Positions 43,534-51,524 of a stretch of DNA of 57,833 nt are shown piece by piece. The DNA is from Streptomyces beigongshangae (lineage in GTDB: Bacteria > Actinomycetota > Actinomycetes > Streptomycetales > Streptomycetaceae), in assembly GCF_019710745.1 (NCBI RefSeq), contig NZ_JAHKJW010000028.1, forward strand, positions 1-57,833, given 5' to 3'. The translations under genes and the position numbers were made by a program. How positions within the stretch are numbered: position 1 is the first letter of the stretch; every line of letters begins with the position of its first letter. The notes under the pieces were generated by a model that worked only from the letters and a program-made list of their open reading frames with translations, made no database searches and was not told the origin of the DNA.

Positions 43534-44315
43534 GCAGAATACTTCCTTGGTGCAGGGCTGGTTGATCGTTCGATGCGAGGAAAATGAGAACCGGGCATGA
43601 GTCGGCGGAGCGCCTTGAGTGCGGGCGTGTGCCGGTTATTTTTTCGCAGCAGTGAAGCTCGGAGAGGCATAGGGTGGCTGCCCTGCGAACCTCAATGTGC
43701 TGACTAAGAGGAGAGACCCGCGCTGACGCGACAGCAGCGTGCGTACGCGCCCTCATCGCTACAGTTCGACAATCCGACCTCTTCCGATTCGCAGCATTTG
43801 GTCCCGTGTCAACGGCTCTCGTGGCATGCCCTGAAGTAATTGCTCACTTCAACCCGTGAGTACATTGTGACATTGCGTTCTAGTTGTGGTCTAGATCGTT
43901 TGGCTGCCGTCATTGGATCTGACTTGCAGATGCTGCTCCGCGGGCAAGGATTGACATAAATCGTTCCGTTTTACCCCTTTGCTGAAGCGAAAGTTTCAGT
44001 CGCATCGAGGGGATACCTTGACAGGGCACGTAGTCCGCTCGAAGGGTGGCATGACGATTCAGCCTCGATGCTTCCGAAGGCTGACGTTGTCGCGGTGGGC
44101 GGCTGGCTGCCTGATATGTCCCGTGCCGTGTCGGGACTGGCCGTCGCGTGACGCTGCGGGGGCGTCAGGTTCCACGGGCCCGGGGGTGATGGGGTCCTCT
44201 CCTGTCCGGTGTCGTCGGGGTGGTGCCGGCCGTCAGGTGAGTGCCTGTTCCTGAGGCCGACAGATGTGAGGGCGATCGGGAGCGGCCCGGAACCGAACTG
44301 CTGCAGCGCACGTCT
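43534..44315. other. Gene-poor, AT-richer stretch upstream of the LmbU-type gene
   Basis: 780 bp without a supported gene. GC content drops visibly between about 43.55 and 44.0 kb. It presumably contains the promoter of the LmbU-type gene. Right of 44.0 kb the sequence is GC-rich again and leads into insertion-sequence relics. Confidence 0.4.
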
Positions 44316-44390
44316 CCCGCACCATCTGGTGCCGGATGAGTTGTGGGTGCTGTTTCGGCGGGTGGTGCGGCCGACTGAGATCAGGCGCCC
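44316..44390 (+). pseudogene. IS5-type transposase, N-terminal relic
   Basis: Short frame HHLVPDELWVLFRRVVRPTE, the usual N-terminus of IS5-group transposases (DELW motif), after which the sequence changes abruptly into an ISKra4 relic. Confidence 0.5.
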
Positions 44391-44858
44391 GCGAGTATCT
44401 CTGGAAGGCATCCTGGTGCTTCCACGCCAAGGACGATCCGGCCGCCGAGGACTGGGTCGCCGAGCATGCGCTGGCCCTCCTGGACGGCCGTTGTGCCGAG
44501 GCGGCCGCCCGCATCGCGCGGCAGGCCGACGACCTGTGGCTGACGACCGAACGGCGCGAGAGCGACGAGGGTGCGTGCGCTACCTCGCGAACAAGGAGCC
44601 CCTACCTGGACTAGGCGCAGGCCCTGGAGCAGGGCTGGCCGATCGCGACCGGGGTGGTGGAGGGCGCGTGCCGCCACTTGATCGCGGACCGGTTCGACAT
44701 CACGGTGGTGGAGCGTCGAGGGTGGCGAAGCCCTCCTCCTGCTCCGCGCCGTGATCATCAACGGAGACTTCGAGGAATACTGGCTACACCACATCGAACA
44801 AGAACATCTCCGCACTCGGCACGCCTGCCACCAGGACGGATACGCCCTCACCGCTTGA
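44389..44858 (+). pseudogene. ISKra4-family transposase relic (copy 2)
   Basis: EYLWKASWCFHAKDDPAAED, then a frameshift near 44570, a TAG at 44613-44615 after PYLD, then GWPIATGVVEGACRHLIADR, and after another shift LRAVIINGDFEEYW to the stop at 44858. Several disruptions make it non-functional. Its last 148 bp (44742-44889) repeat those at 20101-20248. Confidence 0.8.
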
Positions 44859-44974
44859 CCGAGCAGGTCACTACGAAAGAGCCGCACCCGTCGGACTATG
44901 CCCGCCCGTATCTGATGGCCGCGTTGGAGGCGGTGCCGTGGACTGCGAGACCGCCTGAATAGCACTGTTTGGCA

Positions 44975-47575
44975 TCACGTCGACGGGAAGACGTCGCCTA
45001 CATCATCTGCGGTGATGAGTCGCCCGCGAGAGGGGGCGAGTAGTTTGCCCAGCCAGCGGTCCTCTTGTGGCAGGAGCGCTTCGATCCTCGTGCGTGCCGC
45101 ACCGCGTGCTTCGGCGTTGTTGTCACCGCACAGCGCGTCGTACTGGCGGAGCCGGTCGGCCAGCACGTCGTAGAGCCTCACAGCCGCACCGTGGTTGACC
45201 AGCACAATCCTGTCGTGAGCCGCTTCGGCAGCGTCGTCCTGGGTGACGGTCGCCGGGGTGAGCAGGCAGCCGAAGACGCGGGTCCTCGCAGAGCGCTTGG
45301 TCTCGACCTCGATCTGTCCGAGCAACTGGTTCACATCGGTGCGGTTGAGCGGATAGGGCTCGCCCTTCGGGACGGTCTTGACCTCCCAGACGCGGCGCTC
45401 GGCCCGCTTGACCGTGGACCACGTCCAGCGGCAGTCCGTAGCACTCTGCTCCTTACCCGGAGGGCGCTCGCCGATGGCGCCCACGAGGCGGGCAAGCCTG
45501 GTCAAACCCTCGCACTGCTGATCGTGGCTACCGGTGAGCAGAGCGCGCCCTTCAGACAGGACACGGTCGAGCCGGGCACCGGTTTCACGCCGCCACTCGT
45601 CCCAGGCAAGGAAGAATCGGTCAGTGTCGTCAGCGGTGTGGGCGCAGCCTTCGAGGTCGGCGACGGTGCGTGCCAAGCGGCGGAACCAGGTGGTCCGGGG
45701 GCCGCCAGTGATGGCCTCCTGCAGTGCACTGCGCGCGGCGGCACGGTCTTGGGGGCGTCCTCGGTCGAAGTGGGCGTGGGCCTCCACGTAGCGCCAGAAC
45801 GCTGCGTGCTCGGTTTCTCCGGCCATGGCGAGTTGGGCGGCTGCTTCTCTCGCTTTCTGGGCCGCTCCCGCGTGGTCGCCGAGCCACAGGTCGGTCGCTG
45901 CAGAGACCTCGGCGTCGGCGCTGGAGACGTCGCTGTTCCCACTGGAATTACGGCCCGGCCGAACTTTGCGACGAGGGCTCGCTGGCGCAGTGGCTTCAGC
46001 AGTTGCGGAGGGCTGCGCGGCTGGTTGCCAGAAGGCGGCGCAGGCCCTAAGTGAGCCTTCCCAGCCCTGGTCATAGATCTCCAGCGCGGCGCGGATGGTG
46101 GGTTCGGTGCCTGCGGGGATCGACTTGCGGACTGCTGGGTCGGCGAGCATCTGGGCGAAGCTCGGGTCCAGTCCGAGGTAGAGGGAGCGGTCAGTCCGTT
46201 CGCGGTTGGCGCGGCCCAGTGCCTGGGTAACTCGTTGGCCGACGCGGTGACGCATGAAGCTGGCGTCGCCAAGGTAGGCAACGACGAACCGCTCGAACTC
46301 GCTGCTGGCTTGCGGGACCGTGGTGATGATGACCAGCTTGCACAGGTCGCCCGCGAGGTCGAGCCCGTCGTAGCGGCCGGCAGTGATCAGGTGTCCGCTG
46401 GCGACTCCACTCCAGGTCTCGACCATCGAGTCGTCGCCGGGACGAAGACGGTAGACCTGCTGCCCGTAGGCGGTGAGGGTCTCCTGAAGGGTGTCGGCCT
46501 CGGCGTGACTAGCGCACAACCAGGCGGCTCGGCCGCCTGCCGCATGGGTTTGGGCGAGTGCCCAGCCGAGGACGTTCGGGTCGAAGGGGTGCTCGGCGCT
46601 GGGGTTCAGCACCAGCAGTCGCTCGCCCGTCGTGCCAGACGGCAGCGGTGTGTCGGTAGTCAGGCGGTTGACCGGCCCGCCGCCGACTCGCCGCTGGAGG
46701 TCGTCCATCGAGCCGAGGGTGGCCGACAGGTAGATCCGCTGTTTGGCCCGACTGTACTGGGTGTTGAGGGCAGTTGGCGGGTGGTAAGGGCGGATTTCGA
46801 TGCCAGAGGGTCCGATGAGGATGCCGCATTGAGTGAGGTGGTCGCGGACAGTGGGCCAGACGTACATCGCCTCGTCCTTGAGCGCACGGTCCGTGACAAG
46901 TGGTGATGCCTCGATGGCGTCGCGCGTTGGGCCTGCGATCGCGTCCCAGTCTCGGAAGGACAGGAGTTCGGGTGGGGTGCCGGGCTGGGCGGTGCCGTCG
47001 AGCATCGCGCGCAGGCCGGGGTATGCGTCGGTGTGCGCCACCACCAGCTCGCAGATCGTCTGGTACAGCTGGCGGGCGGGGCCAAGCTTGTTGGGGATGC
47101 GCAGGGTCTGTAGTCCGCTAAGGGGCTGCTCGGCGAGATGGGCGTCGTCGAAGATGACCAGGTCGGCGGGCTTCGGGATGGGGCTGCTATTGAAGTAGAC
47201 CCAGTAGTTCATCACGCCGACGGCCTGGGCTTGGTGGTAGTCATCGAGTTTGGCACCGCCGTAGTCCTTCGAGGCGAAGCGGACGACATCCAGTCCCAAT
47301 GTTTCGGCTTCCTCTTCGACACGCTCGGCGAGTTGCCGGGTGCCGGTCAGGTAAGCCACTGACCACCCACGTGAGAGTGCGTGATCGGCGATCAGCAACG
47401 CCAGCAGTGTCTTGCCCTCGCCGGTGGGCATCTCGATGGCCAGGTCTGTAGCGTCGAGGTGCTGCTCCGCGTACGCGGCGAGTACCTGGCGCTGACCAGG
47501 CCGAAGCCGCGTGAACCTCGCCGAGCCGAAATCCGCGAGATTATGTTCGAAGTCCGGCTTCGCTGCGTATGCCAC
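44975..47575 (-). CDS. DEAD/DEAH-box helicase with possible C-terminal PD-(D/E)xK domain
   Basis: 866 aa from GTG 47575 with GAGGAG upstream. Walker A MPTGEGKT (Lys55), motif II DLVIFDDAH, motif III LSATLGS, then a second RecA-like half with RVTQALGRANRERTDRSLYL as motif VI. A helical, TPR-like middle follows (ARSALQEAITGGPRTTW). Near the end VWEVKTVPKGEPYPLN (Glu731-x-Lys733) with ATDCRW upstream and NQLLGQIEVETKRS downstream is arranged like a PD-(D/E)xK nuclease. Together helicase plus nuclease suggests DNA defence or repair. Flanked by IS relics and the tad junction, with no partner gene, so possibly a single-gene system. Confidence 0.75.
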   Translation of the reverse strand: MAYAAKPDFEHNLADFGSARFTRLRPGQRQVLAAYAEQHLDATDLAIEMPTGEGKTLLALLIADHALSRGWSVAYLTGTRQLAERVEEEAETLGLDVVRFASKDYGGAKLDDYHQAQAVGVMNYWVYFNSSPIPKPADLVIFDDAHLAEQPLSGLQTLRIPNKLGPARQLYQTICELVVAHTDAYPGLRAMLDGTAQPGTPPELLSFRDWDAIAGPTRDAIEASPLVTDRALKDEAMYVWPTVRDHLTQCGILIGPSGIEIRPYHPPTALNTQYSRAKQRIYLSATLGSMDDLQRRVGGGPVNRLTTDTPLPSGTTGERLLVLNPSAEHPFDPNVLGWALAQTHAAGGRAAWLCASHAEADTLQETLTAYGQQVYRLRPGDDSMVETWSGVASGHLITAGRYDGLDLAGDLCKLVIITTVPQASSEFERFVVAYLGDASFMRHRVGQRVTQALGRANRERTDRSLYLGLDPSFAQMLADPAVRKSIPAGTEPTIRAALEIYDQGWEGSLRACAAFWQPAAQPSATAEATAPASPRRKVRPGRNSSGNSDVSSADAEVSAATDLWLGDHAGAAQKAREAAAQLAMAGETEHAAFWRYVEAHAHFDRGRPQDRAAARSALQEAITGGPRTTWFRRLARTVADLEGCAHTADDTDRFFLAWDEWRRETGARLDRVLSEGRALLTGSHDQQCEGLTRLARLVGAIGERPPGKEQSATDCRWTWSTVKRAERRVWEVKTVPKGEPYPLNRTDVNQLLGQIEVETKRSARTRVFGCLLTPATVTQDDAAEAAHDRIVLVNHGAAVRLYDVLADRLRQYDALCGDNNAEARGAARTRIEALLPQEDRWLGKLLAPSRGRLITADDVGDVFPST

Positions 47576-47970
47576 CGTTCACTCCTCACTCGTAAGGCGA
47601 GAACTCTACGGCGCTGGGCGGTGACTTGGCCGCGCAACTACTCATTCGTGCGGCGGTCGTTAGCCGAACCAGCGCCGGGTCATCAGCGAGATCTCTCCGG
47701 CTGCCAGAACATGCATCGCGATCCGGGGCCCGCGTCGGCGGCCCTGTCCCTGCTGGCCACAGGCCAGCCGCGGTACTCAAAGCGGCCAACTGATTTTCTG
47801 AGCCACAAGAGGCCGCCTCGTCGCGCTGGCGATCGGGCGGGCCTCCCCGCCCCCGTGTTCCGGAATTGCCGTTCAGCTTCGGTCCGTCGGGCGCTCGTTG
47901 AACCCATCTGAACTGGTCTGATCGCGGTGAGTGACTGACCTGCGAGGGCTGATCTGTGCGCGGGTCGGGT
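47576..47970. other. Gene-poor stretch before the tad junction
   Basis: About 395 bp with no supported gene on either strand. It runs into the inverted repeat that marks the end of the accessory DNA. Confidence 0.4.
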
Positions 47971-48026
47971 ACTGAAATCTTTTGTGCGGCGAACATGATG
48001 CAGGTCACTGCACAAAAGATTTCAGT
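47971..48026. repeat. 17-bp perfect inverted repeat at the island/tad junction
   Basis: ACTGAAATCTTTTGTGC (47971-47987) and its exact complement (48010-48026) flank a 22-bp spacer. It lies about 60 bp before the point where tadA homology begins and is AT-rich compared with both sides. It may be a terminal recognition site of the element that brought the island, or a strong hairpin. Confidence 0.65.
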
Positions 48027-48084
48027 GTCCTGGTCAACGACGTGCCGACTGAAAACTTTCCCGCAGTCCGACAGCTGCGGGACC

Positions 48085-48489
48085 GTGCACGCCAACGCCG
48101 CGTCGGGCGTCCCCGCCCGTCTGGAGGCGCTGGGCACGGCGGCGGGGCTCGACCGGGCGGCGCTGCACAGTCAACTGGCCGCTGCGCTGTCGGTGGTGCT
48201 CCATCTCGTACGTGACGGGACCGGGCGGCGGCGGATCGCCGAGGTGCATGTGCTGGAGCGGGACCCGGCGGGGCTGGTCGTGACGGTACCGGCCCTGCGG
48301 TGGGGCACGGAGGCATTCTCGCGCGGGCCCGGCTGGGAGCGGCTGCGGCAGCTGCTCGGTGACGCGGGTGATGTGGGTGGCGTATGCGGTCCGAGTGGTC
48401 CAGGTGATCTGAGTGATCTGGGCGGTCTGAACGCTCTGAGCGCTTCGAGTGGACCGACCGGTCCGGGAGTGCGGAGGGAGGGGCGGTGA
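48085..48489 (+). pseudogene. tadA: TadA/CpaF-type ATPase, C-terminal fragment
   Basis: From TVHANAASGVPARLEALG onwards the frame matches the end of TadA/CpaF secretion ATPases (GTGRRRIAEVHVLERDPAGL; GPGWERLRQLLGD). The Walker A, Walker B and all N-terminal parts are absent; before 48085 the sequence is unrelated. The His-box region TVHANAASG is exactly where the break lies. The remaining stop overlaps the tadB GTG by 4 bp. Without a complete TadA elsewhere, tad pilus assembly would be off. Confidence 0.85.
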
Positions 48490-49358
48490 CGGGGATCGCC
48501 GAGGTGTCGCTGGGAGCGGCGATGACATGTGCCGGGGCGGCCGCCTGGCTGATGGGCGGGCCGAGCCCCGGGACGCGGCGGGTGCGGTTCGTGTGCGGTG
48601 GCGGTGCGGCGGAGGCCGTACCGCCACCGTGGAAGCGGGCGGTGCGGACCGGGGATCGGCTGCGGCGGCTGCACGGGACGCGGGGAGAGTGGTGGGCACT
48701 CGTCGCCGGGCTGGCGGTCGGCCTGCTGGGGGCGTCGGTGGTGCCGGTCGTCCTGGGGGCGCTGGGGGTCCCGCTGGTACGGCGGGCCCGGCGGGCCGGA
48801 GCGGCGCGGCGAGCGGGCGAGCGGCGGGCCGCGGCGGTCATCGCGCTGTGCGGGGCGCTGGCGGGGGAGGTCCGGGCCGGGCGTCAGCCGGGCGAGGCCC
48901 TGCTGGGTGCCGCCCGGGACTCGGGAGGGCTCGGTGACGCACAGGCGGTGGTCCTGGCGGCGGCCCGGTTCGGCGGGGACGTGCCGGGCGCGCTCACCGA
49001 GGCGGCCCGGCGGCCCGGAGCCGAAGGACTGCTGGGGCTCGCCGCGTGCTGGCGCGTCGCCGTGGACAGGGGAGCGGGACTCGCGGCCGGACTCGACCGG
49101 TTGGAGGAGGCACTACGGGCCGAGCGTGACCAACGCGCCGATCTGCGGGCCCAACTGGCGGGTGCGCGGTCGACGGCGGTACTGCTCGCGGGATTGCCGG
49201 TGCTGGGACTGCTCCTGGGCACCGCGCTCGGCGCCGACCCGCTGCATGTCGTACTGCACACGGGGGCGGGCCTCGGCTGTCTGCTGGCCGGCGGGGTCCT
49301 GGAGGGCGCCGGCCTGTGGTGGGCGCTGCGGATCGTACGGGGAGCGGAGGCGGGATGA
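48486..49358 (+). CDS. tadB: TadB-like type II/IV secretion F-type membrane protein
   Basis: 290 aa from GTG 48486. Hydrophobic segments at the N-terminus (WALVAGLAVGLLGASVVPVV) and C-terminus (STAVLLAGLPVLGLLLGTAL; LGCLLAGGVLEGAGLWWAL) enclose the GspF-type cytoplasmic domain (CGALAGEVRAGRQPGEALLG, GDVPGALTEAARRPG, GLAAGLDRLEEALRAERDQR). TadB is the inner-membrane platform of Flp/Tad pili. Overlaps tadC by ATGA. Confidence 0.87.
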   Translation: MTGIAEVSLGAAMTCAGAAAWLMGGPSPGTRRVRFVCGGGAAEAVPPPWKRAVRTGDRLRRLHGTRGEWWALVAGLAVGLLGASVVPVVLGALGVPLVRRARRAGAARRAGERRAAAVIALCGALAGEVRAGRQPGEALLGAARDSGGLGDAQAVVLAAARFGGDVPGALTEAARRPGAEGLLGLAACWRVAVDRGAGLAAGLDRLEEALRAERDQRADLRAQLAGARSTAVLLAGLPVLGLLLGTALGADPLHVVLHTGAGLGCLLAGGVLEGAGLWWALRIVRGAEAG

Positions 49359-50239
49359 GCGCGGAGGTCGTCCACAGGCTGGGTACGGCGGTGTGCGTGG
49401 CGGCGGGGGTGTGGGCGCTGGCCCGCGCAGTGAGCACGGCCCGGCGGGAACGGAGAGTGCGCGGACGGCTCGGGGCACTGGTGACGGCCCTGGCCGACGG
49501 ATGCGGGGCGGGTGGACGCGACCCGGAACCCGGACCGGCCGGACCGGCCGGGTGTGGCCCGGCCGGGCGCCGCCCGGCTGTGAGGGGCGCGGACAGAGGG
49601 CGGGAGCCCTTCGCGAGGGGCCCGCGGATGCGCGATGCCGTGCGGCGATGGCTGCCGGTGGTCGGCGCGTTGAGCGCCTGCGGGGTGTTCGTCGACGGTG
49701 CGGCCGGGATCGTGGTGGGACTCGTGGCGGCGTTCGGGACGTGGTGGTGGCAGCGCAGACCGGTGCCGGTGGAGGAGTTCGACGCGGAGCGGGCCGCGCG
49801 GCAACTGCCCCTCGCCGCGGATCTGCTGGCCGCCTGCATCGCGGCGGGCGCGAGTCCGGTCCTGGCCGCCCGGGCGGTGGGGGAGGCACTGGACGGTCCC
49901 GTGGGGGAGCGGCTGGCACGGGGGGCCGCCGAGGTGCGACTCGGCGGCGAGCCGGCGGAGGCATGGCGGGGACTGGCCGCGTTGCCCGGGGCCCTGGCAC
50001 TGGCCCGGTTGCTGGAGCGGGCCGGCGAGTCGGGCGTACCCGCGGCGGTACCGGTCGCGCGGCTCGCCGCCGAGGCCCGCAGGGAACGGGAGCGTGCCGC
50101 CACGGCCCGTGCGCGACGGGCGGGCGTTCTGATTACCGCGCCCGTCGGGCTGTGCTTCCTGCCCGCGTTCATCGCGATCGGCGTGCTGCCGGTGGTTTTG
50201 GGGCTCGCGAGCGGAGTGCTGGGCGGGGGTGACGGATGA
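49355..50239 (+). CDS. tadC: TadC-like type II/IV secretion F-type membrane protein
   Basis: 294 aa from ATG 49355. The GspF-type domain has LAADLLAACIAAGASPVLAA, EVRLGGEPAEAWRGLAAL and LARLLERAGESGVPAAVPV, and the last transmembrane pair is ITAPVGLCFLPAFIAIGVLP. It forms the platform together with TadB. An Ala/Gly/Pro-rich linker lies near residues 45-75. Confidence 0.87.
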   Translation: MSAEVVHRLGTAVCVAAGVWALARAVSTARRERRVRGRLGALVTALADGCGAGGRDPEPGPAGPAGCGPAGRRPAVRGADRGREPFARGPRMRDAVRRWLPVVGALSACGVFVDGAAGIVVGLVAAFGTWWWQRRPVPVEEFDAERAARQLPLAADLLAACIAAGASPVLAARAVGEALDGPVGERLARGAAEVRLGGEPAEAWRGLAALPGALALARLLERAGESGVPAAVPVARLAAEARRERERAATARARRAGVLITAPVGLCFLPAFIAIGVLPVVLGLASGVLGGGDG

Positions 50240-50260
50240 CGGGCTGAACGGCGAGTGATC

Positions 50261-50292
50261 GAGACCAAGACCGAGACCGAGACCGAGACCAA
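50261..50292 (+). repeat. Hexamer tandem repeat in the tadC-pilin gap
   Basis: About five copies of RAGACC (GAGACC/AAGACC) between the tadC stop and the small pilin-like gene. Confidence 0.6.
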
Positions 50293-50330
50293 GGTCGAGA
50301 TCAGCGAGACGGAGCTGCACGGGGGTTCGG

Positions 50331-50567
50331 ATGGGCAAGGCAGTACGGGTACGAGTGCGGGTGTGGGCGCGGGACCTGGCCGGTAGGGCCCGGGACGGCT
50401 GGGCGCGCGTGGGGCGGAGGGACGGCGGGATGGTCACCTCCGAGTACGCGATGGGGCTGATCGCGGCGGTGGGATTCGCCGCGCTGCTCTACGAGGTGCT
50501 GACCAGCGGGCAGGTGCGCGGGGCCCTGCAGGAGATCGTGGGGGAAGCACTCCATGGACGGTTCTGA
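50331..50567 (+). CDS. DUF4244 / Flp-pilin-like small membrane protein
   Basis: 78 aa from ATG 50331 (GGGGG upstream). A basic N-terminus is followed by GMVTSEYAMGLIAAVGFAAL and LYEVLTSGQVRGALQEIV, the DUF4244 pattern: a G/E cleavage-like motif with a single hydrophobic helix, as in Flp-type pilins. Overlaps the next gene by 14 bp. Likely the major pilin or a minor subunit of the tad system. Confidence 0.82.
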   Translation: MGKAVRVRVRVWARDLAGRARDGWARVGRRDGGMVTSEYAMGLIAAVGFAALLYEVLTSGQVRGALQEIVGEALHGRF

Positions 50568-51015
50568 GGACGGTTCTGAGGAGGGGAGGACGGTTGCGGC
50601 GGCCGGGGTGACCGAGGTGATCGGTCCCGGCCCGGGACAGGACATGGTCCCGGGCCCGCCCGCCGCGGCAGGGGACCGCGGCTTCGTGACGGCGGAGGCG
50701 GCGGTGGTGCTGCCGGTGCTGGTGGCGTTCACGATGGCACTGGTCTGGGCGTTACTGGCCGCGGCCGCGCTGATCCAGTGTGTGGACGCGGCCCGGGCGG
50801 GCGCCCGCGCGGCGGCCCGGCAGGAACCGCCGGGCACGGTGCTGGAGACCGCCCGGCAGGCAGCGCCGTCCGGCGCCCGGGTCTCCGTCCGGCGGGAGGG
50901 CGACCTCGTGCACGTCCGGGTCGAGGCCGACACCCCGGGGCCGGACGCACTGGCGCTGGACCTGTCGCAGGAGGCCACCGCCCTGGCCGAGGAGACGGTG
51001 GGGGCGGTCCGGTGA
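50554..51015 (+). CDS. TadE-family minor pilin
   Basis: 153 aa from ATG 50554. After an acidic, Gly-rich N-terminus comes DRGFVTAEAAVVLPVLVAFT plus a hydrophobic helix, the TadE motif. The extracellular part follows (ARAGARAAARQEPPGTVLE; VSVRREGDLVHVRVEADTP). The stop overlaps the following GTG by 4 bp. Confidence 0.85.
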   Translation: MDGSEDGSEEGRTVAAAGVTEVIGPGPGQDMVPGPPAAAGDRGFVTAEAAVVLPVLVAFTMALVWALLAAAALIQCVDAARAGARAAARQEPPGTVLETARQAAPSGARVSVRREGDLVHVRVEADTPGPDALALDLSQEATALAEETVGAVR

Positions 51016-51524
51016 GGAAGGCGGAGGGAGGCGGTCTCCGGGTGCGCGGGAGAGCGCGTGCGACGGGTCGTCCGGAGTCGGACCGGGGATCGGCGACCGT
51101 CTGGACCGTGGGTGCGCTCGCGGTGCTGTGCGTGGTTTTCGGAGCCGTACTGGCGATGGGTCAGGCGGTGGTGGTCCGTCATCGAGCGGGCGGTGCGGCC
51201 GACTTGGCGGCCCTTGCGGCGGCCGACCACTGGACGGTGGGCGGGACGAAGGCGTGTGCCCGGGCGGACCGGGTGGCCCGGGCACAGGACACGAGAGTCG
51301 TGCGGTGTGCCGTCAGCGGTGACATCGCGGATGTCACGGTCGCGGCGGGCCGGGGGCCGTTGACGGCGGAGGTGCGGTCACGGGCGGGCCCGGCGGGAGC
51401 CGCTGTCCCGCGCGGTTCAGCGCGGGCGACCGTTCCCGGTGGTGCGGCGGAGGCGCCGGTCGGTTCCCCGGGGCGAGCGGATCCGGGGACGAAACCCTGG
51501 CTCCCGCCCGCTGCCGGGCCCTAG
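51012..51524 (+). CDS. TadE/TadG-like helicase-secretion neighbour (Rv3654c-type)
   Basis: 170 aa from GTG 51012. DRGSATVWTVGALAVLCVVF starts a single N-terminal membrane helix; then RAGGAADLAALAAADHW and CARADRVARAQDTRVVRC, typical of the Rv3654c TadE-like family found at the end of actinobacterial tad loci. The tail is Ala/Pro/Gly-rich. Convergent with the helicase gene; the two stop codons share CTAG. Confidence 0.82.
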   Translation: MRKAEGGGLRVRGRARATGRPESDRGSATVWTVGALAVLCVVFGAVLAMGQAVVVRHRAGGAADLAALAAADHWTVGGTKACARADRVARAQDTRVVRCAVSGDIADVTVAAGRGPLTAEVRSRAGPAGAAVPRGSARATVPGGAAEAPVGSPGRADPGTKPWLPPAAGP

